A stretch of 33,533 nt of DNA from assembly GCA_018398765.1 (NCBI GenBank), contig JAHBMJ010000396.1:5060-38592 (forward strand), given 5' to 3'. Shown in pieces: positions 22,450 through 31,714 of the stretch. Within the stretch, counting starts at the first letter, position 1, and each line of letters begins with the position of its first letter. Source of the stretch: Chromera velia (taxonomy: Eukaryota; Sar; Chromeraceae). The translations under genes were made by a program, and so were the position numbers. Under the pieces are notes generated by a model. The model saw only the letters and a program-made list of their open reading frames with translations. It made no database searches and was not told the origin of the DNA.

Positions 22450-22807
22450 CAGAGATGTTAAATTGATTTAGCACTAAAGCTAAGCCAAAAAAGAGCCTTT
22501 GACTGGCTGATTGGCTGAAGTTAGCCAAACATTCAAACATGTTTCTTATGATGCTAAATCAAAATTCATCTACAAAAAAGCTTGTTTTCTAAGGGAAAAT
22601 GACCCCTTAAAAGAAAAAATTTTCCCATCTAAACTCAGTTTTTTTACTCATACAAACAGAATATACTCACCAAAACTCAAAGGAACAGTAACCAATATAC
22701 ACTCAACACTTTTAGCACTAGTTAGCACTGGCATTGGCTAAGCTGGAAAATAATCTTTGGCTAGCTACTAGTAAGCCAATGGCTAAGCCAATCATTTTAC
22801 AACTCTG
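22450..22807. mobile_element. hAT-like MITE inside the 3' LTR of element 3
   Basis: This 358-bp insertion has terminal inverted repeats. The left end reads CAGAGATGTTAAATTGATT and the right end, inverted, reads CAGAGTTGTAAAATGATT. An 8-bp duplication flanks it. An 8-bp duplication together with CAGAG-type ends is the hallmark of hAT transposons. It has no coding capacity, is AT-rich, and contains repeated GGCTAAGCC/GGCTTAGCC-like palindromic pieces. The other LTR serves as a built-in empty-site control. Confidence 0.88.
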
Positions 22808-22969
22808 GAGTATGATCGTTGTCCTTATCCCATGATTGTGCTTGATACTAGTACGTACTGGACTGACATTTCCTCCTGACTGATGGAGTCTAACCTATGT
22901 GAATCTGTCAGCTAAGCCCACTAGTCGATCCTCTACCTTAATCAGATCATGATGGTTCTTATCAAAAAG

Positions 22970-24335
22970 TCCCCCCTGCAAACGGCAAGGGTTATATAAA
23001 AAATGCGCCGCATCGCTGAAACTTATGACCGTACTCCAGCATGTCAGTCACTTTAGTAATCACTTTAATTTTTTAGTTAAGTTTTTTTTTTTTTTTAGCC
23101 GGACATTATTTAATTGCCTTTGTATGTCATAATAATGAAAGTTTAGATAAAAGTCTCATCGCCGTAGTACTGTGGTTTTCATAAGTTGAGTCATGATATC
23201 TTAGTTTTAGACTTTTAGTGGCTTTCAACCAACACATACAGTTTAGAGTCGTGAAAGTTAATCTGAGGGGTAGATCTAAGGATGCCAGTGGATTTTCTAG
23301 TGGATTTCTAGATTCATTCGCCACTGCGTTCAAGTTTTGCTAAGTTTTGCTGCAAAGATACTGAAGGAATGAAGACAACTTGAAGAAGGAAAAAAAGGGA
23401 CGGAGCTGTCGGCAAAAAGTGACATGAGGAACGTGCAAGAAGCCCTTTACCTCGCCTCACTTCCGCGCCTTGGGTGGCGAAAGAACAGACGCACAGATCG
23501 GGCCAAGGCACCGCTTCCCTCACTTCACTTCATCCCCCCTCAAAACGACCTAAAAGAATGCCGTTGCATGCATGCAGGGCCCTGAAAGAAATCAGTGCCG
23601 CCCTCCCCTCGACAAAAAGGGTTTCTGGGCAGCACTTCGCACAGGGGGCTGCACATCCCTTACCTCTTCCTCTTCTTGTGCCCTCCTCCCCCCAAAGGAA
23701 CCCTCACCGTCACAGTGACGGCGACCGAATCTTTCGACGATCCGACACTGCAGGCGCACAGGAAGCCCCCCTCTCGGTATGCCAGCGAGAGGGAAAGGGG
23801 CCCCGGCAGCATTCTGTTCTTTCCGCAGTGGGCCTCAACTCTGGGGTTGTTCCCTTGAAGGGCATTGCTCACAGACATGAATGAGGTTCGTTTTCTTTGA
23901 CTACTACTTGTGCGTACATCCATCCGTCCGTCACGTGCACAGGTGGGTGTTCTCTTTGGTCGGTCCAGCTGGTCGGTTGGTCAAGTTTCAGACAGGCTGT
24001 CTATTCTTGAAATGATTCCTCTATTTCTTCCGTCAGCTTTCTTGACTTCCTGCGATACTCCTTCCTTGATGCCTCCGAATACATCGCTTCTCTTCTTTTC
24101 GCTGCCTACTTGAGTGACCCCCTTTTCGCGTCCCCACTCACGTACTTCAACCTGGTTTTTTCGTCTCACGGACTTCACTTCATTGTTGCAAGACTCCCTG
24201 CCAATTCCTTACAGAACAATGCCGAGTGCAAAAGAATACATGGCTTTAAAAGCCCACTCAATTCACCTCCCAAACAGAAGCAAAAGCACAGGAACGCAAA
24301 AAAAAGTCTCCCGCCCTCCACGCCTTGCTCCACCC
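22970..24335. other. Intergenic stretch, nothing recognised
   Basis: About 1.4 kb between element 3 and the 3' end of the PRXL2C-like gene. A 14-T run lies near 23,083-23,097. The open frame over 23,474-23,884 has no recognisable signature and is not called. The part nearest 24,336 may be 3' UTR or terminator of the minus-strand gene. Confidence 0.4.
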
Positions 24336-24372
24336 TCAAAGTGACTACGGTGCGCACGTACACCCTTTTCAT
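24336..24372 (-). promoter_or_regulatory. Weak SECIS-like hairpin in the 3' UTR of the PRXL2C-like gene
   Basis: On the minus strand, about 190 nt after the stop codon, ATGA opens a hairpin closed by TTTGAG. Paired blocks are AAAG/CTTT, TG/CA and TACG/CGTA, with a 7-nt loop. A 5' UGAN and 3' NGAN pair is what the SECIS core requires. The unpaired AA normally found at the 5' side of the apical loop is missing and the stem is bulged, so this is a candidate only. Other SECIS positions further downstream were not excluded. Confidence 0.2.
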
Positions 24373-24561
24373 TTTCTCCTCTTTCCTCGTCAAAGACACC
24401 AGAGAGAATCTTCAGAACCCCCTCCGAGTTTCTGTCCCCGCAAACAGAGAAAAAGAAAGAACAGGAACACAACTACACATCCCCCCCCCCACTGCCGGCC
24501 CTCGAAGACCCCACACAGACAGCTGTTCGTTCGTGTCTGCATGCTGTGGAGGGAGATCTAT

Positions 24562-25071
24562 CTAGGCCACCGCCGTCTCTCTGGAGATCCCCAGTCTGGC
24601 CAGAACCTCGACAGCCTCCGGGTGTTCGTTCGGGACTCTGTCCTTGAAGGCGTACACCAGACGACCTGTCTTGTCAATCAGGAAGGTCCCTGCAGGAGGG
24701 AGGGATCGAGACAGGCAGGATCGAGAGAATGCGTGCATGGTGGGGGGGGATGCAGCAGCATCCTTGCGTGCGTCCATGCAAAAAAACCTCGCTCATAACA
24801 TGTGCTTAAGGTGCAGGACCATGCACGTGGCTCGGTTCGTCCTTGAAATCAAATCCGGGTTTTGAGCGTGTCATCCATCACTCTTGAGGGATTTCGGGAA
24901 CTCATAAACGCTGCAGTAGAACCTTCAGAGCGAAAAAAGGAGACGGCACTCTATCGAGGCATATGCAGAGAATTTGGCGACAAGCGGCCGGCACAGATTG
25001 GTAGAGAGGCGCCGAGACCGGGTAGGACTCTCGAAGGAAGGAAGGAAGGGAAGGAAGGAAGGAAGGAAGGA

Positions 25072-25102
<31 letters not shown>

Positions 25103-27584
25103 GGAAGAAAGGAAGAACTGAACCTCTCGGAAAGGGTAGCAGGAGACAGGAGAAGGACGCGACAGATATGGAACACTCGATGCCAACCTTTCCTCCCTGC
25201 ACTTTCTTTCACCGTCTTCTTGTCCTTCGATCAGTTGCACGGCCGTCGCGTGAATCCCTCTACATATGTATGTCTGCATACAGGAACGCATCTCAGAAGT
25301 AAACCCTACTAACCTCCCTGCTGCTTCACTGTCTCTGCATCCTTTGGTTGCACCGCCGTCACATCGTATCCCTTCATGACATCAGACAGCTTAGCGATGC
25401 CCTTCTGCAGCTCTGCAAAGGCAGTGAAGGGGTTCAGCAGCAGCTTGAAGAAGTTGTAGTTGTCAAGTTTCACAGGGACTCCGATGTCCTCCAACAGACC
25501 CATCGCCTTGTAAGCGCTGCAGCATGAGTGAGTAACATGTGGGGAATTTGAAGAGAGAGCAAAACGTATTTTTTTGTTTCTCTGCTCGTCTTTTCCGTTC
25601 CCGACAATCTCGGATAAGCCTGCTACCAGCTTGCGAACACTCAAGAGAAAATTCAAGAGAGAAAGGGAGAGGGAGAGAGACAGAGAGAGAGGGGGAGAAG
25701 GCGTCCTTTGGTTCGAGACCGCACTCAGTCAGGCACACGTTGAATAATCAAATTTGAGCATAAATCCTCTCCTGGCCTTTCCATTCTTTTTCATGCATCG
25801 TCTAGCTTCCAATCTTCTTTCTGCGAAGAAGTACTTTTCGCTGCTTCTCCCTCCTATTCGAAAAGAAGCCCCGCACCTGCACCTGCAGCATTTCGTTCCC
25901 TCCACCGACAAAAGCACACAGGATCTAGCTGTGTGCACTGACAAAAGACAATCGAGAAGTTGGGTCCTAGCACTAGTAGGTCCTCTGACAGAGGACGGAA
26001 GATTGCTGCGAAAAGACACAGCAACGGAACCAGCCTAGCGAGAGTTTTCTCCCAATTGTCATGTCATGACACTACGCAAGCGACCACCTCCCGGAAGGGC
26101 TTTGCAGACGGAGCAACAATACCCCACCCACCCACTCCAACCACTTCCCTGTACCCCTTTCCCTTTTCGTACAAGAGAAGTTTCGCGTGCACCTTATTCA
26201 TGGAACCAGAGACCGAAACCATTGAACAAATGGTAGACATAAGAATACCGAATACTGTATCTCTCTCTCTCTCTCACACACAGCCTGGTTTGACGAACGA
26301 GACTTCGCGAAGGGTCTCAAGGCTTTCAAGAAGTCCCGATGGGGACACATCCCCATCGAGTCGGGAATCGATAAAGAAAGAATTTGAAGGATGTTCACAA
26401 CAGTCAACAGAAATCGACGTACCTTGGCACTCTAGACGACGAGAGGAGAAAGCTCCATGAATTTCAAAAGAAAGAGAGAGAGAGAGACAGGGAGAGAGGG
26501 GAAGAGAGAAAGAGAGATGGAGACAGAAAGAGAAAGACAGAAAGAGCCAGAGAGAGACAGAGAGAGACAGCAAGCCATCAACTGACTGACACTCTGTCGG
26601 GGTCCACAAAGAAGGAGGCGGGCCCAAACGCCCCCGTCTTCTCCACCACGAACCTTCCCTGCTCTGGCTTCCCCACAGCCACCAGCACAACGTCCACCTT
26701 CGACACAGGATTGTTGTCCATCAGGTCCTTCAATTCATAAATTTCTTTGGCATACTCCCTGCACACATTCAAGGAGCTAGGAGACGGGATCTGAGAGACG
26801 GTACGGAGACGGAGACTCCGTGAAAGACAGGGGAAAGACCCAGGAGACGGCAGGAAAGGAGGGAAAACAGAACAGCAGGCAAAGTTTGTATCACGCAGCA
26901 ATGGAACGCCTGTAGGGTGAGAAAAGGCGAGATCGAGGCTCTTTCGTGGAGGGTTCAGGAGACGGCATTCGAGAGAGAGCCTCGTGCAGTTGACGGTGCG
27001 TTATAGCAGCAAAGAGCAGTTGTGGAGGTGACGAAGCGTCAAATGAGCCAAGGCACCAAACACTGGCCACCCATACTTGGCGAGTGGGCCAGACACACAG
27101 TCTCACGGAGACGGGATCGACTCTACTGCATGCGTACCAGCAGAAGGGTCAGCCCACATGGCGAAGGAAAACCACGAGGGCTGCGCTCTCTCCCTTGATG
27201 TGACGGTCCAGCACGTCTCTCACAAGCGTGGCAGATCCGTCATCTGCAAACACAAAAATAAGAGACTTGTCATCTGCAGCACTCGTGCAAACAGAGGCAC
27301 ACGCTCACAACGCGTAGGTAGGCATTCCCGTCTCTTCCACTCCTGAAGCCCTACCGACCGATTGCGTACAGCGTCTGGTCCCGGAGAGTCTCCACAATCG
27401 AGGGGTTCGCATCCAAAACCTGGGACGCTTCGTTGGGAAGGTCGGCCACACGCAGGGCGGTGGTTTTCCTTCCCGCATCCGCAGCTTGCCGCCCAGCACC
27501 CGCTAAAGTGCCAGTGCGGAGCACGAAGCTCTGCGTGACTGCGCACGCAAGCAGGCCCAAAAGGGCAACGAAATTCCACGACAT
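24562..27584 (-). CDS. PRXL2C: Plastid-targeted AAED1/PRXL2C-type peroxiredoxin-like protein, predicted selenoprotein (SelU family)
   Basis: Thioredoxin-fold antioxidant protein of the AhpC/TSA-2 (PRXL2) family. Proposed exons on the minus strand are 27584-27359, 27243-27138, 26758-26591, 25516-25314 and 24689-24562. All introns are GT-AG (115, 379, 1074 and 624 nt), and the exons sum to 831 nt, giving 276 residues plus TAG. Residues 1-19 form a signal peptide, followed by Phe20 and an Ala/Arg/Thr-rich transit-like stretch to about 45, so import into a complex plastid is likely. The active-site segment is FLRHVG-[TGA]-PFCWEYAKEI; plant AAED1 has GCPFCWE there. Codon 107 (27151-27149) is TGA, giving UxxC if read as selenocysteine. 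Later family blocks are VDPDR-AYKAMGL, an ELQKGI helix, and QQGGTFLIDKTG near the end. The only donor just before the TGA (CAT|GTGGGC) gives the wrong phase for exon 3. Alternatives are a mutated Cys codon or a pseudogene. Confidence 0.85.
25028..25110. repeat. GGAA/GAAA microsatellite in intron 4 of the PRXL2C-like gene
   Basis: A purine-only tetranucleotide array on the plus strand, about 80 bp, with GGAA units first and GAAA units after. It lies between exons 4 and 5. As a pyrimidine tract on the coding strand it could affect splicing, but no effect is shown. Confidence 0.8.
26467..26576. repeat. GA-rich tract in intron 3 of the PRXL2C-like gene
   Basis: About 110 bp of imperfect GAGA/GACA repeats ending 14 bp from the exon 3 donor. 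On the coding strand it is CT-rich. Confidence 0.7.
27149..27151 (-). other. In-frame TGA, predicted selenocysteine codon (Sec107)
   Basis: It lies between a Gly codon and Pro-Phe-Cys, exactly where the family has the first Cys of CxxC. SelU proteins are known members of this superfamily with UxxC. The exon continues in frame after it to a good GT donor at 27,137, and the next exon joins in phase to the family's Trp-Glu. Confidence 0.7.
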
Positions 27585-28102
27585 CGAGCAGTCTCCAGTC
27601 TATTTCTCTACTCAGGTTCCGGAAAAATGGCAGACAACGAAAGAGGTGCAGAGCTTTCGGATGACAATTGAACGCGCGACTTTGCTCCTTCTTGTGATTT
27701 CCAGTGTATACGTGCACGGCAAAATAATCGACGCACGCAAGTCTATACGGCAAGTAACACCATGCATTGACGCACGGCAAAGCGCGCAGAACGAGCGCCG
27801 CGGCCTTCGCGGTTTTTTTTAATTAATTAATTTTGCGCACGTTTTCTTGAATGTGTATATATATATATGGCCGGAACGTATTAATATAGTTTGTGTCAAA
27901 GATGTCCATGTTCCGACCCCTAAAGGGACAGGAGCATCCTAAAAACAGTCTTCTGGAAGTCTGGGAGTCATTTTACACTTTGAGACGCTCACTGGTTCCT
28001 GCCTCGCTTAACCTGTTTTCACTCACTCACCTGCCTGCACTTCTTCTCCCTCTCTACATATTTTCGCTTTCTTCCCTGCTGAGCGCGTTCGATCGGTAAA
28101 AA
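27585..28102. promoter_or_regulatory. Shared divergent promoter region
   Basis: 518 bp separate the start codons of the PRXL2C-like gene (minus) and the CCCH gene (plus), which point away from each other. It includes both 5' UTRs. AT-rich patches, with TTAATTAATTAATTT near 27,820 and TATATATATA near 27,858, lie near the middle. I see no clear core promoter element. Co-regulation of the two genes is possible but only inferred. Confidence 0.45.
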
Positions 28103-28705
28103 ATGAGCCGGGAATTGTACCCCGAGCTACAGGAGGCAGTGGCAAAAACGCGGCTCTGCCGCCACCACCAGAACGGATTCTGCGCGAGGGGCCAGAAGTG
28201 TCAATTTGCTCATGGTCAGACTCAGCCAGATCTTCATGCAACTCTAACAAAAAGTCAGCAAATCACTCATTCTTGGTCTGTTTGCATTCTCTTTCATACG
28301 CAATTGGCTCTGCAGGAATCCATCAGCTCCGACAGCCCGTTGACTTCAGAAAGACCGCCAGATGTCGGAACATCTACGCAGGGCGACCTTGCACGGCCGG
28401 ATCACTCTGTCGCTTTGCGCACACGCCCCCCTCAGTGCAGAGGGTCACGAATCTAGGCGCAAGCATCCTGCAGGAAAAGGTTTCTCTTGGTCTCAGCCTC
28501 CACGGAACCTTATCCAAACTTTAGAGACCCCTGAGGTCGATGACCAGAAGGCCTTATCCAGAATCGAAGAGGTCGGCTTTCCACCCTCTGCCCGGCTCTC
28601 TATCATGACTGTATTTTGTATGCCCCTCTCGAGTGCTTTCCCTCCTTTCGATTTGTTTGTGAATATTTGTGCGACCGCAAGTGCACCTGTATTAGCCTAT
28701 GGTAG

Positions 28706-28753
<48 letters not shown>

Positions 28754-28959
28754 TATAAGAGAGAGAGAGAGAGAGAGTCTGCGTGTGTGTCCGCGTGTGT
28801 GTATGTGTGTGTGTATTTGTGCGTGCATAAGCGTTTATGTGTATGTGCCAGTGTATGTGTATGTGTGTGTGTGTATGTATATGTGTGATGCGCTGGATGT
28901 CTATGTGTATTGTATGTGTGAGTGTGTATACGTGTATGTATGATTGTGTGTGTAAGTGT

Positions 28960-28993
<34 letters not shown>

Positions 28994-29206
28994 ACATATG
29001 CCATTCAACTGCAGGAAATCCAGAAGCTCGAAAAGGAAAGAGACAGGATCAAAAGTCTTAGAGCTGTGATGGCAGCCGAGGTCCGTTTTCTCTTCCTTTC
29101 CTCCCTCCATCCCTTCTCCCCTCGCCCCTCCGCCCTCCCTTCGGTCCTCCTTTCCTTGCTTATTTGTGTCTCGGCTTCTTTCCTTTCCTTTCCTTCCTTC
29201 CTTCCT

Positions 29207-29239
<33 letters not shown>

Positions 29240-29671
29240 ACCTCCTTCCTGATTGCCTGCCTTCCTGCCTGCTTGACTTCAGAATATGCTTTCCCTGCAT
29301 GAAAACTTTGTTTGTCGCCTCCTCTGTTCCTTTCTCCCTTTCTTGCTCCCGGCCTTTTTCGGAAACCGAACGTGTCTGCTGCCATCTCTTTGCGCATGCA
29401 TGTCGAGCTATGTTGACGTGCCCACCGCTTAATTCGACTGTCCGACAAGGTGTTTGGTTTTTGCATCTTCGCAGGCTACGACAGCGGCAACATACGACAC
29501 TCCTCAATGCCCCACCCTAAGCCAGTGGCAGAACGGACGACGACAAAAACTAAGGGTCAACAACTTGGCAATGCAGGTGGGCATAAACTTTGGGTTGCGC
29601 TGCACCCCAGTCTATTGATGTTTTCCTGATTCTGGTCGGTGCAGGTAGGCGACACTTTGAACACGACGTGA
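28103..29671 (+). CDS. Tandem CCCH zinc-finger protein
   Basis: Proposed exons are 28103-28214, 28316-28479, 29015-29080, 29475-29576 and 29645-29671. The introns are GT-AG (101, 535, 394 and 68 nt). The exons sum to 471 nt, giving 156 residues plus TGA. Finger 1 is C19-x7-C27-x5-C33-x3-H37 and finger 2 is C54-x8-C63-x5-C69-x3-H73, both complete. The first splice falls just after finger 1 and joins in phase. Exon 3 encodes a charged helix (EIQKLEKERDRIKSLRAV) that may form a coiled coil. Paired CCCH fingers usually bind RNA and act in mRNA processing or decay. I cannot assign an ortholog. Exons 1-3 are well supported; exons 4 and 5 rest on splice sites and open frame only, so the C-terminus may differ. 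Confidence 0.7.
28707..28993. repeat. CT, GT and GA microsatellite block in intron 2 of the CCCH gene
   Basis: A (CT)n run is followed by (GT)n, (GA)n and long imperfect GT-rich sequence, ending in an uninterrupted (GT)n run that almost reaches the acceptor of exon 3 at 29,015. It occupies over half of the intron. Confidence 0.85.
29172..29275. repeat. CCTT and CCTG tetranucleotide repeats in intron 3 of the CCCH gene
   Basis: A short TTCC array passes into a CCTG/GCCT array of about seven units (about 29,208-29,240), followed by decayed copies. Confidence 0.75.
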
Positions 29672-29697
29672 CAGGGCTGGCGACAAAGCAGGAAGAG

Positions 29698-30184
29698 ACA
29701 GCGAAAGAGACGCAGCGAGAGCAGAGAAACGAATTTTTTATGACAGCCAGCCAGCCATGATTGTATCAAAACACGTTTGTCGTGGCAAATGCCAGACTGC
29801 GTGAGGGGGGCAGCGAAAGAGTTTGAAGGAAGAGAAAGCGACGGAGAGGGAGCAGAGAAACGAATTTTATATGACAGCCAGCCAGCCGTGATTGTATCAA
29901 AACACGTTTGTCGTGGCAAATGCCAGACTGCGTGGGGGGGGCCCCGAAAGAGTTTGAAGGAAGAGAAAGCGATGGAGAGGGAGCAGAAAAACGAATTTTA
30001 TATGACAGCCAGCCAGCCATGATTGTATCAAAACACGTTTGTCGTGGCAAATGCCAGACTGCGTGAGGGGGGCAGTGAAAGAGTTTGAAGGAAGAGAAAG
30101 CGACGGAGCGGGAGCAGAGAGACAAATTTTAAAACTTTCAGCCATGTTTATATCAAAACACGTTTGTCGTGGCAAACTCCAGGC
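29698..30184. repeat. 131-bp minisatellite, about four copies
   Basis: Direct tandem units start with TGACAGCCAGCCAGCC at 29,741, 29,872 and 30,003 (period 131 bp). A partial copy precedes them and a diverged, shortened copy follows (to about 30,184). Each unit has a purine-rich half (GAAAGAG...GAAGGAAGAG) and a conserved half with AAAACACGTTTGTCGTGGCAAA, which holds the inverted pair CACG-TTTGT-CGTG. Frames open across it are a by-product of the period and are not called as genes. It begins 27 bp after the proposed end of the CCCH gene. Confidence 0.9.
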
Positions 30185-30743
30185 CGGTTTTCTGGATGAC
30201 CACAGAGATTCGCATTCACAGAATTTGCTTTAACTTGATTGACTCATGTGGCACGTGATGGCTGTTTGTCTTTGATTGGGTCACTCATGTTGCCTGCCTG
30301 ATGTTGTGCGTGTCGTTTTGGTGTGTTCAAGTGTATCCACACAGGGTAGCACACAGGTGGTTTATGATGTTATGAAGCTCTTTTTGAATCAGTCGTGTTC
30401 GCGCCTGCAAGTCCATAGGTCTTCCTGCTCACAAAAGAACCTTCAATGTTTCTTGCGAATTTGTCTCTTTTCATGCTTCTATGAGTCCGTGTTGTAGCCT
30501 TGCAGGGATGCTGCAGGTATGGACCTAGCTCGAAGTCCTTGACTTCTCTGAGGCTCTTGCACTCAATCGACTCATGATTTGGTCAGTCACTTACAACATA
30601 AAGTGGATCCCCTCGCACTGCATGCATGATATACATGCAGGGTCCTGTCAGTGAGCGTCGAGAGAGGAGCAGGTCGAGGGACAGGGACAGGGATCTCCCT
30701 TCCCCCCGCGGATTTCGTGACGTCTCCCCCCCCCCGGATCTCG
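30185..30743. other. Stretch between the minisatellite and the gap, nothing recognised
   Basis: No gene signature seen. A palindromic CATGCATGATATACATGCA-type sequence lies near 30,621-30,640, and the end becomes C-rich toward the gap. Confidence 0.4.
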
Positions 30744-31033
30744 NNNNNNNNNNNNNNNNNNNNNNNNNNNNNNNNNNNNNNNNNNNNNNNNNNNNNNNNN
30801 NNNNNNNNNNNNNNNNNNNNNNNNNNNNNNNNNNNNNNNNNNNNNNNNNNNNNNNNNNNNNNNNNNNNNNNNNNNNNNNNNNNNNNNNNNNNNNNNNNNN
30901 NNNNNNNNNNNNNNNNNNNNNNNNNNNNNNNNNNNNNNNNNNNNNNNNNNNNNNNNNNNNNNNNNNNNNNNNNNNNNNNNNNNNNNNNNNNNNNNNNNNN
31001 NNNNNNNNNNNNNNNNNNNNNNNNNNNNNNNNN
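30744..31033. other. Assembly gap (290 N)
   Basis: An unresolved run of N. Both flanks are C-rich and carry a similar GGATTTCGTG sequence (about 30,710-30,719 on the left and about 31,069-31,078 on the right), which suggests an unassembled tandem repeat. Open frames across it are meaningless. Confidence 0.95.
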
Positions 31034-31679
31034 CCCCGGTTTTCCTGAGGTCTTCCCCCCGGCCCCCCGGATTTCGTGCGCAACTCCATCCGCTCCTCCC
31101 ACTTCCTCTCCCCGTCCGAAAGAGAGACAGAGATATTGAGAGAGAGAGGGAGATGCTTGGACTTTGAGCCGAAGACAAGCCGCCAGACTCTGCTTGTGTG
31201 TGAGCGTGCGCATTCATTCATTCATTAATTTTTTGTGTCTTTAGTTGAGTCGACGTGAAAAAGAGTGACTGGTCCAGGGCGAGTCGAGGGAAGTGCAGAG
31301 GGCAGGGGGTGTGAAGGAATTGTCGAGCAGATTGCCATCCAATTAATTTCTGGAGAAAAACTAAGAAACCGAAAATACTGCAGCAAGGAAGGGAGGCGAC
31401 TAGCTGAAAAAGTGGTTTCGTGATTCATATTCGTTCTTCAACGGACTAGTCAATGGATTGATCAATCGATCAATCGATCGATCGAGTGACTCTCTGTCGT
31501 GCCCTCTCTGACCCGTGAACTGGATTTCGTTCTTTCGTTTGATATTACCTTCCCTTTATCTCTGTCCTCTTCTTTTCTTTTGCCTTCACTCTGACAGAAG
31601 GTCGTTGCATTCTGCAGATGAGTGACTGAAAGTCTTTTCCTCCGCCTCCCTGCCCTCCCGTCCAGAGAGAAAACCTTTT

Positions 31680-31714
<35 letters not shown>

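Larger units (their letters stand above)
19333..22964 (+). mobile_element. Element 3: short non-autonomous LTR retrotransposon
   Basis: The paired LTRs have TG...CA ends. A PBS touches the 5' LTR, a purine-rich tract precedes the 3' LTR, and AAAAG flanks both ends. The internal region is only about 2.55 kb. It holds one long decayed frame (19,718-21,490) and then low-complexity repeats. I see no integrase, RT or RNase H motifs. It must therefore depend on another element, as TR-GAG or LARD-type elements do. It may be an internally deleted relative of a larger family. Confidence 0.85.
22242..22964 (+). repeat. 3' LTR of element 3, interrupted by a hAT-like MITE
   Basis: It matches the 5' LTR over its full length but is 723 bp long because of a 358-bp insertion plus an 8-bp duplication. 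Without these it would be 357 bp. Differences from the 5' LTR are more numerous than in element 2 and look transition-rich, so this element seems older. Confidence 0.88.

Noticed and set aside
23474-23884. Open frame of 136 codons on the plus strand
   Set aside because: No signature, no splice or promoter context, and composition like the noncoding flanks. A short minus-strand exon-like piece near 23,750-23,705 (CAG acceptor, GTGAGG donor) was seen too but has no partner exons.
28603-29004. Thr/His-repeat frame on the minus strand
   Set aside because: It is only the translation of GT/CA microsatellite in an intron.
29698-30184. CRISPR-like array
   Set aside because: The repeats are long and contiguous with no unique spacers, and the genome is eukaryotic.
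29777-30233. Repeated open frames in the 131-bp array on both strands
   Set aside because: Open only because the tandem unit repeats. No coding signature; the period of 131 is not a multiple of three.
30583-31221. Long frames across the N run
   Set aside because: They depend on translating unknown bases.
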